In this document: positions 24,945 to 33,876 of the stretch, in pieces
Layout: every line of letters starts with the position of its first letter
Position numbering within the stretch: the first letter of the stretch is position 1
From: Bin76 sp963665765
GTDB taxonomy: Bacteria; Actinomycetota; Acidimicrobiia; Spongiisociales; ZC4RG35
DNA length: 64,000 nt
NCBI GenBank assembly: GCA_963665765.1
Contig: OY762464.1
Coordinates: forward strand, 1,860,001 to 1,924,000
Reading direction: 5' to 3'
The notes under the pieces: model-generated
Told to the model about the DNA's origin: nothing
Seen by the model: the letters and a program-made list of their open reading frames with translations, nothing else
Databases searched by the model: none
Position numbers and translations under genes: made by a program

Positions 24945-25157
24945 TGAACCGCCACTGAACCGCCCCGTGTTTATCGGAGAGTGAGGTGTGACCGCCGGCC
25001 AAATGGAGTAATAGAAGCGGATACGGGAGAAGCTACAGGGTCACTGAACCACCCGGCCCACTTCTCGGTTGGTTTCCCCGCAAGTCAGCGCCGAGCCCAC
25101 CTACGCCTTCAACCGCTCTTGCACCGATCCCCATCGCGGCAAGCGCCGACCTTTTTC

Positions 25158-25163
25158 TATACT
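25158..25163 (+). promoter_or_regulatory. Candidate -10 element of the giant protease gene
   Basis: TATACT lies 31 bp upstream of the GTG start, after a T-rich stretch. No matching -35 is apparent. Confidence 0.35.
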
Positions 25164-25193
25164 GACCGAGATGAGGCCGCCCGCTAACAGCCT

Positions 25194-28100
25194 GTGACCA
25201 GCAGGCAATTCGGCCGTGGGGTAGGTCGCTTCCGTAAGCGGAGACCCTGGTTTTTCGCTTCTCTGTTGACGCTTCTTATGGGCGCGCCGGTTGCCGGCTT
25301 GGCAGCCCAAACCCCACCATCGGAGCAGGTGCAGTCCACCGTGACCGGCGAGGGTGATCTGGGCGACGGCTTGGTTCCCGAAGATGCGCTGGGAGACTCC
25401 TCGCTCGGCGAGGCGACCGGAGAGTCCGGCGTGGCGGACCTGCTCGGCCCCGACGGCATCTACCACTTGCAAGACGGCGATGGCACGATCCCGATGCGTT
25501 TGTTGGATACGGCCGAAGGGACGCCGGCGGCCGCACAGGCGGCCACCGGATCGGGGGCCGCAAATCTGTCGGGGCTTGCCGCGTCGGCCGCCAGTGCCTA
25601 CGTGCCGGTGAGCGGGTTAGGCGCACAGGAGGCTTCCCCGAGCAATTGGCTGGTTTCCGACAGCGGTCAGATGTTCCTCTTGGTCGGCGGCGTGAACGTC
25701 GTATTCGAGTCACACCTGGACCAGAGCGAGATCTGGGCCATCCTGGCCAGCCACGATGTCGCGCCCTGGCACGTCTCCCCGGTGGGCGAGCTTCCCAACG
25801 CCTACCTTGTCCAGACGGTCTCCGATGTGGAGTCACTGCGCCTGACCGACGCGCTGTCAACACAGAGCGGGGTCGACTTCGCGGTTCCCAACCTGTTCAC
25901 GCCGCAGTCGAGCGGGCAGAATCCGATATCAGCATGGTATCGGTCGGGTACAAGAGCCACGAAGCAGCGGTGTAAACGGTACACGAAGCCGTGGACCGAC
26001 CAGTTATCGAGCTGCCTGTGGCACCTGAATGCTGACACCGACTTCCGCTACAAAGCCGGTGGGCGCGTGGACAATCCGACCACCGACATCAACCTGGGCG
26101 ATGTCTGGGACACGACGATGGGCGCGGGGGTGACGGTGGCGGTGGTGGACCGCACCTGGGAGGCGACCCATGAAGACATCAAAGACAACGTCGACACCAA
26201 GCGAAGCAAACTTTGGGGCGGCTTCACCGGCGAGAATCCGCTGTCGTCTTATCCCCCTCACGGCACAGCGGTGGCCGGGGTTATCGGCGCTCGCGACAAC
26301 AACGTCGGCGGGCGCGGCGTAGCGCCCCGGGCCACACTGCTGAACTACAACTTCTTGGATTATCAGTCCTTCGGTATCGAAGCCACGGCGCTGACACTGA
26401 ACAAGGAGACCGTGGCCGTCTACAACATGAGCTATGGCGCACTGGATAGCAAGGCGCCTTTGCGTGAAAGCAGTTTGGTGTGGCGGGCAGTGGAGGAAGG
26501 TATTAGCTCGGGATTCGGAGGCAAAGGATCCTCTTACGTGAACAGCGCCGGCAACGGTGCAGAATTGTCAGGCAAAAACTGGGCAGGATTGGACGAGATG
26601 ATCAATCATCGGGGCGTCATTGCGGTCTGCGCGGTGGATTCGCAGGGACGCTCGTCAAAGTATTCCGAGGACGGTCCCAGCCTGTGGGTCTGCGCTCCTT
26701 CGGATAGCAAATGGCGGCAGGCAGGAATCGTGGCGCCCATGGGGCTGAACAGCTACACTGACCGGTTCGGCGGCACCAGCGCGGCGGCGCCGATCGTTTC
26801 GGGTGTGATTGCCTTGATGCGTAGCGTCAACGCGAATCTCACTTGGCGCGACGTGAAGGTCATTTTGGCCAACACGGCGCAAAAGAACGACCCTTCCGGC
26901 AGCAGCTGGATGAGCGGCGCCACCAAGTATGGATCAAGCACCGATTCGTACTCGTTCAGCAATCAGTACGGGTTCGGTACGGTTGATGCCAAAGCCGCCG
27001 TCGTCGCTGCGTCCAATTGGCCGCTCTTGCCGGCGATGCTGTCGGCCGAGGCAGCCTCGGGAACTGACGTCTCCCTGCCAACGCCGGGCAACGAAATCGT
27101 TATGTCTCTGGACATTTCATCGACCATGGATTTTGTCGAGCATGTGCGGATCGACATCGACATGGACACCTATGACATTCGCGATTATTCGTGGACGCTC
27201 GTGTCGCCGTCGGGCACGGAGTCACTTTTATCACCGGAGTTCCCAGCGTGTGGGGGCCACTGCAGAATGCGGGGCGATTTTCGCTTCGGGTCGTCTCGCC
27301 ATCTCGGTGAGAGCCCGTTGGGCACTTGGAAGCTAAAAGTTCGGCGGCACGCGCCAGAGGTGACGCACTGCCGGAACAGCAACACTTTCGATGATCTCTG
27401 CCGCAATATCCTGTCTTTCGGGGAGTACATCAAGAACTGGAAGATCATGGTCACCGGGCATGCCGGCCAGTCGACGCAGCCGGTGAGTTTGTCGGTTTCG
27501 CCGCAGTCGGTGACCGAGGGCGACGAGGTGGATGTGAGTGTCACGGTGGGTGGCGCAGCGCCGTCCCAGGATTTGGTGGTCCCGTTGACCCTCACCGCCG
27601 GTACTGCCACGGGTGCGGGTCTGTCGGGCGCTGATTATGCGGCGTTGGGGTCGGTCACGGTTCCTGCCGGGTCGTCGTCGGCGTCGGCCAAGTTGGCCAC
27701 TGTGGAGGACGACGTCGATGAGGTTGATGAGACGTTTACTGTGGGTCTTGGCGTGTTGCCGTCTGGGTATCACGCTACGGGAGGGGCGGTGACGGTGACG
27801 ATTGGGGATGACGAGCCTCTGCCCACGGTTATCTTGAGCACCGACAGTGCCACTGTTGCTGAGGGGGGTTCGGTGACGATCACTGCCGATCTCAGCGGTC
27901 CGTCGTCCGAGGATGTGGCTCTCGACGTCGGCGCTTCGGCGGTGGCTCCGGCGGTGGCGGGGGATGGTTCGCTTAGTGCGTCGACCACGCTCACCATCGC
28001 GGCGGGTTCGATCGCCGGCACCGGCGCGGTGACGTTCACAGCCTCGCAGAACGACCTCTACGAGCTCAGCAGCGCGACAGCCAAGACGTTCAAGGTTTCC

Positions 28101-31100
28101 GCGGCGGCGACCGGCGGTAACGGGGTCGCCGATCCCGCCGCGACCACGATCACGATCTCCGACGACGAGTCACCCTCGGAGGTCAGCATCTCTTCGGGCG
28201 GTGATGTGGCGGAGGGGGCCGACGCCGTATTCACGCTGACCGCGATCCCGGCGCCGGCCTCTGATCTCGATGTAAATGTGACGGTGGCGGTGGATGGCGA
28301 TTTCGGTGTGTCTCCCGGGTCTCGGACGGTGACGATCCCGTCCTCGGGCAGCGCCACACTGACGTTGGCGACTACCGGCGACGACACCGATGAGTCCGAC
28401 GGTTCGGTCACTGTCACAATCGGGCCAGGTGTCGATTACACCCCGGATTCGGCATCTTCGGCGAGTATTGCTGTGGCCGATGATGACGATCCGGCGCCTG
28501 TGGTGGTGCCGGTGGTGAGTGTCACCGCTGGTAACGATGTCGCGGAGGGTTCTGCCGCGCGGTTCACAGTTACCGCGGTTCCGGCGCCTGCTGCTGATCT
28601 TGATGTGAGCGTGACCGTCACCACCGCAGGCGAATATGGTGTCACTACGGGACGGCGGACGGTCACTGTCACCGCCGGTACCGGTTCGGCCACTCTCACC
28701 CTGCCCACCCTCAACGATCTCACCGATGAACCGAACGGTTCGGTCACCGTCACGGTGAACACCAGCAGCAGCCACACCATATCCACTACTGCGAACACCG
28801 CCACCGTGACTGTTTCTGACAATGACGACCCGCTCCCAACGGATGGGTCACTGCTGCTGTTGCTGTCGGCGGATTCGGGGTGGGTCGCGGAAGACGGCGG
28901 CGAGGTGAGAATCACCATCTCGCTCAGCCGAGCGCTGCGCAATGACGCAAAGAAGGCCGAATGGTTGAGTGTGCCGCTTGAGGTGAGCGGCGGTGTGGAG
29001 GGGGCTCATTGGAGGCTGGAAATGCGCCGCGGTGACAATCCTGTTGGGGGTATTCAGTTCAGGCGTAACGGCGCGCAGCCGAGCCTTTTGCTCTACAGCG
29101 GCGCCCAGACCGCCAACCTGGTGCTGACCGTGCTGCCCAACACCGACAGGCGGACTATCACGGTGGCGGTGGGTGCAGGATCACGAGCGCCGAGCCTCGG
29201 CAGCACCGGCAACAGCAACCCTGGTGTCCGGGTCATCGCCGGTGCGGTGAGTGTGGATATGGTCGATGATGATGCGGTTCTGCCGTTGGTGTCGGTCTCG
29301 GGCGGAGACGCGGTGTCCGAGGGCGGAGACGCGGTGTTCACCGTGACGGCGACCCCGGCGCCGTCGGCTGGGTTGCCGGTGTCGGTGCTGGTGGGCCAGA
29401 TAGGCGATTACGGTGTTGCCGAGGGACTGCGCACGGTGACGATCCCCACCACGGGTTCGGTGTCGTTCTCGGTAGGCACCGTCGATGACACCGACGACGA
29501 GCCGGACGGTACGGTGGTGGCAACAGTAAACGCGGGCAGTGGCTACACGGTGGACTCGCCGAGGAGGGCGTCAGTGACGGTAACAGACGACGAACCCACA
29601 GTAGCCGATCCGGTGGTGTCGATCACAAGCAGCAACACGGTGACCGAAGGCTCCCCTGCGGTGTTCACCGTGACGGCGACCCCGACGCCGTCGGCTGATC
29701 TTGATGTGAGCGTCACAGTGGCAGTGACCGGCGATTTCGGCGTGACGGCAGGCGCCCGGACGGTGACCATCCCAACCAGCGGCACCGCAACGTTGACATT
29801 GACGACCACCGGAGACCAAACCGACGAACCAAACGGATCAGTCACCGCCACCCTCAACACCGGCAACGGCTACACCATCTCAACCACCAACAACGCCGCA
29901 ACTGTGACCATTTCCGACGATGACGATCCGCCGGTGGTCAGCATCGCCGCCGGTGCTGATGTCACCGAAGGCACCCCCGCCGAGTTCACCGTAACAGCAT
30001 CATCCGCGCCAACTGGCGATCTTGATGTCAAAGTGACCATCACCACCGCAGGCGACTACGGCGCCGCCACCGGACAGCGAACCGTCACCATTCCCACATC
30101 GGGCAGCGTCACCCTCACAGTCAACACCACCGGAGACCAGACCGACGAACCCAACGGGTCGATCACCGCCACCCTCAACACCGGCAACGGCTACACCATA
30201 TCCAACACCGCTGGTTCAGCAACCGTCACAGTCACAGATGATGATCCGCCCCCGATTCCAGAAGTCAGCATCGTCGCCGGTGCTGATGTCACCGAAGGCA
30301 CCTCTGCGGTGTTCACCGTGACAGCATCATCCGCGCCAACTGGCGATCTTGATGTGAGCGTGACCATCACCGCCGCAGGCGACTACGGCGCCGCCACCGG
30401 ACAGCGAACCGTCACCATCCCCTCAGGCACCACCTCAGCAACCCTCACAATTGCTACTGTCGGGGACTCCACCGACGAACCAGACGGTTCGGTTACCGCG
30501 ACTGTGAACACTGGTAATGGCTATACCGTCTCCAACACCGCGGGTGTCGCAACCGTAAACGTCGCAGACAACGACGATCCGCCGGTGGTCAGCATCACCG
30601 CCGGCAACGACGTCACCGAAGGCACCCCAGCCAAGTACACCATCACCGCATCACCCGCACCAACTAGCGATCTTGATGTGAGCGTCACAGTGGCAGTGAC
30701 CGGCGATTTCGGCGTGACGGCAGGCGCCCGGACGGTGACCATCCCCACATCGGGCAGTGTCACCCTCACAGTCAACACCACCGGAGACCAGACCGACGAA
30801 CCCAACGGATCGATCACCGCCACCCTCAACACCGGCAACGGCTACACCATATCCAACACCGCTGGTTCAGCAACCGTCACAGTCACAGATGATGATCCGC
30901 CCCCGATTCCAGAAGTCAGCATCGCGTCCGGCAACGATGTCACCGAAGGCACCCCCGCCGAGTTCACCGTAACAGCATCATCCGCGCCAACTGGCGATCT
31001 TGATGTCAAAGTGACCATCACCACCGCAGGCGACTACGGCGCCGCCACCGGACAGCGAACCGTCACCATCACCTCAGGCACCACCTCAGCAACCCTCACA

Positions 31101-32633
31101 ATTGCTACTGTCGGGGACTCCACCGACGAAGCAGACGGTTCGGTTACCGCCACTGTGAACACTGGTAATGGCTATACCGTCTCCAACACCGCGGGTGTCG
31201 CAACCGTAAACGTCACAGACAACGACGACCCGCCGGTGGTCAGCATCACCGCCGGCAACGACGTCACCGAAGGCACCCCAGCCAAGTACACCATCACCGC
31301 ATCACCCGCACCAACCACCAACCTCCATGTCAAAGTGACCATCACCGCCGCAGGCGACTACGGCGCGGCGACCGGACAGCGAACCGTGACCATCCCTACA
31401 TCGGGCAGTGTCACCCTCACAGTCAACACCACCGGAGACCAGACCGACGAACCCAACGGGTCGATCACCGCCACCCTCAACACCGGCAATGGCTACACCA
31501 TATCCAACACCAACAGCGCCGCAACTGTGACCATTTCCGACGATGACGATCCGCCGGTGGTCAGCATCGTCGCCGGTGCTGATGTCACCGAAGGCGCCCC
31601 TGCGGTGTTCACCGTGACGGCATCTCCCGCGCCAACTGGCGATCTTGATGTGAGCGTGACGATCACTGCCGCAGGCGACTACGGCGCGGCGACCGGACAG
31701 CGAACCGTGACCATCCCTACATCGGGCAGTGTCACCCTCACAGTCAACACCACCGGAGACCAGACCGACGAACCCAACGGGTCGATCACCGCCACCCTCA
31801 ACACCGGCAATGGCTACACCATATCCAACACCAACAGCGCCGCAACTGTGACCATTTCCGACGATGACGATCCGCCGGTGGTCAGCATCGTCGCCGGTGC
31901 TGATGTCACCGAAGGCGCCCCTGCGGTGTTCACCGTGACGGCATCTCCCGCGCCAACTGGCGATCTTGATGTGAGCGTGACGATCACTGCCGCAGGCGAC
32001 TACGGCGCGGCGACCGGACAGCGAACCGTGACCATCCCTACATCGGGCAGTGTCACCCTCACAGTCAACACCACCGGAGACCAGACCGACGAACCCAACG
32101 GGTCAGTCACCGCCACCCTCAACACCGGCAATGGCTACACCATATCCAACACCGCTGGTTCAGCAACCGTAAACGTCACAGACAACGACGATCCGCCTTC
32201 GGCGGATCTGTCGATGTTGCTGTCGTCGGCGTCGGCGGCGGTCGCGGAAGACGGCGGCGAGGTGAGGATCACCATCTCGCTCAGCCGAGCGTTGCGCAAT
32301 GACAAATGGGAGGCCGAATGGTTGAGGGTGCCGCTTGAGGTGAGCGGGGGCGTCGAGGGGGTCCATTGGAGGCTGGAAATGCGCCGCCGCGACAATCCTG
32401 TTGGGGGTATTCAGTTCACGCGTAACGGCGCGCAGCCCAGCCTTTTGCTCTACAGCGGCGCCCAGACCGTCAACCTGGTGCTGACCGTGCTGCCCAACAG
32501 CGCCGGGCGGACCATCACGGTGGCAGTCGGCACAGGATCGCGAACGCCGAGCCTCGGCAGCACCGCCAACAAAAACCCCAGCATCCAGATCATCACCGGC
32601 ACGGCCAGTGTGGATGTCGTCAACGACGACTGA
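25194..32633 (+). CDS. Giant secreted subtilisin/kexin-like protease with P-domain and Calx-beta-like repeats
   Basis: A 2479-residue protein. Residues 1-40 are basic then hydrophobic (RFRKRRPWFFASLLTLLMG) and end ...LAAQT, a Sec signal peptide. The S8 domain has the triad D319 (VAVVDRTWE), H356 (PPHGTAVAGV) and S529 (GGTSAAAPIVSG). Residues ~640-760 resemble the P/proprotein-convertase domain (DYSWTLVSPSGTESLL, SPLGTWKLKVRR). From ~762 to the end it is a string of ~105-107-residue Calx-beta-like modules (VSITAGNDVTEGTPA ... TVTDDDPP), with two copies of another module (VAEDGGEVRITISLSRALRN) near 1220 and at the C-terminus. There is no sorting signal or C-terminal membrane anchor. It is likely secreted, Ca-binding and adhesive or protein-degrading. 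Such modules are common in host-associated bacteria, but a host role here is inference. Confidence 0.88.
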   Translation: MTSRQFGRGVGRFRKRRPWFFASLLTLLMGAPVAGLAAQTPPSEQVQSTVTGEGDLGDGLVPEDALGDSSLGEATGESGVADLLGPDGIYHLQDGDGTIPMRLLDTAEGTPAAAQAATGSGAANLSGLAASAASAYVPVSGLGAQEASPSNWLVSDSGQMFLLVGGVNVVFESHLDQSEIWAILASHDVAPWHVSPVGELPNAYLVQTVSDVESLRLTDALSTQSGVDFAVPNLFTPQSSGQNPISAWYRSGTRATKQRCKRYTKPWTDQLSSCLWHLNADTDFRYKAGGRVDNPTTDINLGDVWDTTMGAGVTVAVVDRTWEATHEDIKDNVDTKRSKLWGGFTGENPLSSYPPHGTAVAGVIGARDNNVGGRGVAPRATLLNYNFLDYQSFGIEATALTLNKETVAVYNMSYGALDSKAPLRESSLVWRAVEEGISSGFGGKGSSYVNSAGNGAELSGKNWAGLDEMINHRGVIAVCAVDSQGRSSKYSEDGPSLWVCAPSDSKWRQAGIVAPMGLNSYTDRFGGTSAAAPIVSGVIALMRSVNANLTWRDVKVILANTAQKNDPSGSSWMSGATKYGSSTDSYSFSNQYGFGTVDAKAAVVAASNWPLLPAMLSAEAASGTDVSLPTPGNEIVMSLDISSTMDFVEHVRIDIDMDTYDIRDYSWTLVSPSGTESLLSPEFPACGGHCRMRGDFRFGSSRHLGESPLGTWKLKVRRHAPEVTHCRNSNTFDDLCRNILSFGEYIKNWKIMVTGHAGQSTQPVSLSVSPQSVTEGDEVDVSVTVGGAAPSQDLVVPLTLTAGTATGAGLSGADYAALGSVTVPAGSSSASAKLATVEDDVDEVDETFTVGLGVLPSGYHATGGAVTVTIGDDEPLPTVILSTDSATVAEGGSVTITADLSGPSSEDVALDVGASAVAPAVAGDGSLSASTTLTIAAGSIAGTGAVTFTASQNDLYELSSATAKTFKVSAAATGGNGVADPAATTITISDDESPSEVSISSGGDVAEGADAVFTLTAIPAPASDLDVNVTVAVDGDFGVSPGSRTVTIPSSGSATLTLATTGDDTDESDGSVTVTIGPGVDYTPDSASSASIAVADDDDPAPVVVPVVSVTAGNDVAEGSAARFTVTAVPAPAADLDVSVTVTTAGEYGVTTGRRTVTVTAGTGSATLTLPTLNDLTDEPNGSVTVTVNTSSSHTISTTANTATVTVSDNDDPLPTDGSLLLLLSADSGWVAEDGGEVRITISLSRALRNDAKKAEWLSVPLEVSGGVEGAHWRLEMRRGDNPVGGIQFRRNGAQPSLLLYSGAQTANLVLTVLPNTDRRTITVAVGAGSRAPSLGSTGNSNPGVRVIAGAVSVDMVDDDAVLPLVSVSGGDAVSEGGDAVFTVTATPAPSAGLPVSVLVGQIGDYGVAEGLRTVTIPTTGSVSFSVGTVDDTDDEPDGTVVATVNAGSGYTVDSPRRASVTVTDDEPTVADPVVSITSSNTVTEGSPAVFTVTATPTPSADLDVSVTVAVTGDFGVTAGARTVTIPTSGTATLTLTTTGDQTDEPNGSVTATLNTGNGYTISTTNNAATVTISDDDDPPVVSIAAGADVTEGTPAEFTVTASSAPTGDLDVKVTITTAGDYGAATGQRTVTIPTSGSVTLTVNTTGDQTDEPNGSITATLNTGNGYTISNTAGSATVTVTDDDPPPIPEVSIVAGADVTEGTSAVFTVTASSAPTGDLDVSVTITAAGDYGAATGQRTVTIPSGTTSATLTIATVGDSTDEPDGSVTATVNTGNGYTVSNTAGVATVNVADNDDPPVVSITAGNDVTEGTPAKYTITASPAPTSDLDVSVTVAVTGDFGVTAGARTVTIPTSGSVTLTVNTTGDQTDEPNGSITATLNTGNGYTISNTAGSATVTVTDDDPPPIPEVSIASGNDVTEGTPAEFTVTASSAPTGDLDVKVTITTAGDYGAATGQRTVTITSGTTSATLTIATVGDSTDEADGSVTATVNTGNGYTVSNTAGVATVNVTDNDDPPVVSITAGNDVTEGTPAKYTITASPAPTTNLHVKVTITAAGDYGAATGQRTVTIPTSGSVTLTVNTTGDQTDEPNGSITATLNTGNGYTISNTNSAATVTISDDDDPPVVSIVAGADVTEGAPAVFTVTASPAPTGDLDVSVTITAAGDYGAATGQRTVTIPTSGSVTLTVNTTGDQTDEPNGSITATLNTGNGYTISNTNSAATVTISDDDDPPVVSIVAGADVTEGAPAVFTVTASPAPTGDLDVSVTITAAGDYGAATGQRTVTIPTSGSVTLTVNTTGDQTDEPNGSVTATLNTGNGYTISNTAGSATVNVTDNDDPPSADLSMLLSSASAAVAEDGGEVRITISLSRALRNDKWEAEWLRVPLEVSGGVEGVHWRLEMRRRDNPVGGIQFTRNGAQPSLLLYSGAQTVNLVLTVLPNSAGRTITVAVGTGSRTPSLGSTANKNPSIQIITGTASVDVVNDD
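31347..32103 (+). repeat. Perfect 321-bp tandem duplication within the giant protease gene
   Basis: Positions 31347-31782 recur unchanged at 31668-32103, a period of 321 bp (107 codons, one module). By eye no difference is seen across about 436 bp. Other modules of the gene are similar but not identical, so this copy is recent or kept uniform by gene conversion. It is also a place where assembly could have collapsed or expanded. Confidence 0.85.
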
Positions 32634-32687
32634 CCACAAACCCCGCTTGTGTTGGGGCACAGCAGAAGGTGTCGTCAGGATTAACCT

Positions 32688-33302
32688 GTGGGAACCATGA
32701 CCCCTTCGTTTCGGTTAAGAACCGGAGTATTTCCCGGCCAAACCCCCGGACCTGTCGAAGTGTTCGATGTAATTGTGGAAAGAGCGATTATCGGGTCTTT
32801 CTACCAACTGGCCGGGAACCGGTGGGAGTTCCTCGGACCTTGGAGCGATGAACACAGAGTGCTGGAGGACAGCACGGCGGACTGTTTGTTGCGGGACAGC
32901 AGAACGTTTTGGTTGTACACCGATGGGGCTTCCCGGGAGAACCCGGCAAGCGCAGCTATCGGCGCCGTGTTGTATGATGCGCAAGGTCGGGTGGTCGACA
33001 CCCTGAGTCGCAACATTGGACCTGCCACCAACAACCAAGCCGAATACCAAGCATTCATAGAAGGTCTCGATCTGGCCTTGCAGCATAAGGTCAGCGGTTT
33101 GGTGGTCCGGGCAGACAGTCAACTTGTCGTGAATCAAGTGCGGGGAACGTTCAGAGTGAAATCAGCCAAGTTGAAACCGCTTCATAAGAAAGCCGTTGAA
33201 CTGTTGGGCTGTTTTCCGAAAACCCACGTCGAATATATACCCCGAAAGTACAACAGGGAAGCCGACCAGAAAGCCAACGCAGCGTTTTCTAACGCCTCAT
33301 AG
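32688..33302 (+). CDS. RNase HI-like (reverse-transcriptase-like) protein
   Basis: A protein of 204 residues. After ~70 unassigned residues comes an RNase H fold with the acidic residues in order: YTDGASRENP, NNQAEYQAF, RADSQLVV and YIPRKYNREAD. These are the D-E-D-D metal ligands of RNase HI, which cleaves RNA in RNA-DNA hybrids. The GTG at 32688 is used; an ATG at 32697 is possible. It follows the giant protease on the same strand by 54 bp, and with it lies between the inverted R2 repeats. Confidence 0.82.
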   Translation: MGTMTPSFRLRTGVFPGQTPGPVEVFDVIVERAIIGSFYQLAGNRWEFLGPWSDEHRVLEDSTADCLLRDSRTFWLYTDGASRENPASAAIGAVLYDAQGRVVDTLSRNIGPATNNQAEYQAFIEGLDLALQHKVSGLVVRADSQLVVNQVRGTFRVKSAKLKPLHKKAVELLGCFPKTHVEYIPRKYNREADQKANAAFSNAS

Positions 33303-33359
33303 CCTGGAACCTCTCCAACAATTCAGGACCACCTAGACTGGGCGCGGATCACAGTTCCA

Positions 33360-33530
33360 TGAACGGCACCCTTACCTCTTTGAACCAGCTACTCCCTCAG
33401 CAATTGGCTCTTTGAGATCCCATCTACCAGCGCGGCTATGCATGGAAAGAGGAGAACCTTCACGATCTGTGGGACGAACTCACCACCCGACGAACCCCCT
33501 ACAAACCCGGGCACTCGCCGCTATCGGAGC
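33360..33530 (+). pseudogene. DUF262 (GmrS-like) protein remnant
   Basis: From the ATG at 33360 the frame reads NGTLTSLNQLLPQQLAL, then a TGA at 33414-33416, then DPIYQRGYAWKEENLHDLWD. PIYQRxYxW followed by LWDEL is the N-terminal signature of DUF262/GmrSD-family nucleases, which restrict modified phage DNA. The similarity stops after ~60 codons, where unrelated sequence and repeat R2 begin. It is a nonsense-mutated, truncated relic. Confidence 0.65.
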
Positions 33531-33534
33531 CGAC

Positions 33535-33665
33535 ACCCGCACCTGGGACAAAGCCACCATCACCTAACCACCACACCGGCTCAAACACCGAATGTAGTGG
33601 AAACACCTTCTTCGCGTATGCCCCCTGACCTGGTAAAACACAAAACCACCCGCCAAACTCGGGTC
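33535..33665 (-). repeat. Dispersed repeat R2, copy B (inverted)
   Basis: A 131-bp segment, the reverse complement of which is about 90% identical to 24815-24944. It abuts the DUF262 relic, whose truncation point it marks. No transposase or terminal inverted repeat of its own is seen. Confidence 0.85.
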
Positions 33666-33876
33666 CGACCGAACATGACTGGCGGTACAGCGGCGGCAAG
33701 AGGAACGCTCTCCCCACCATCGCCCAAGGACGGCTTCCTGACGGACGGAAACTGGAGGTGGGCTTGCGGAGAGACTTCCGATTCGAGAGGGAGATATGCG
33801 TGGTTTTTCACGCGCGGTTTGTGTAAAACGGGGATACTATGCCGGGTTATGGGGCTTCAGGTCCCGTATCTGCCGC
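33666..33876. other. Intergenic stretch with unassigned open frame
   Basis: A + strand frame in this stretch reads through LPDGRKLEVGLRRDFRFERE to a stop near 33828 and could be the C-terminal relic of a gene. It has no start of its own and no family I recognise. It ends just before the convergent end of mod. Confidence 0.35.

Larger units (their letters stand above)
24660..25193. other. Non-coding gap upstream of the giant protease gene
   Basis: A 534-bp stretch with short open frames but no recognisable gene. It holds repeat R2 copy A (24815-24944) and, at its right end, a TATACT -10 element (25158-25163) 31 bp before the GTG of the protease gene. The rest shows nothing I can name. Confidence 0.5.

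Noticed and set aside
24712..24984. A 90-codon plus-strand gene over repeat R2 copy A
   Set aside because: Most of it is the R2 repeat, which is read in other frames in copy B; no ribosome-binding site.
32634..32687. Terminator after the giant protease gene (CCCC/GGGG pairing)
   Set aside because: The stem is only four pairs and no T-run follows.
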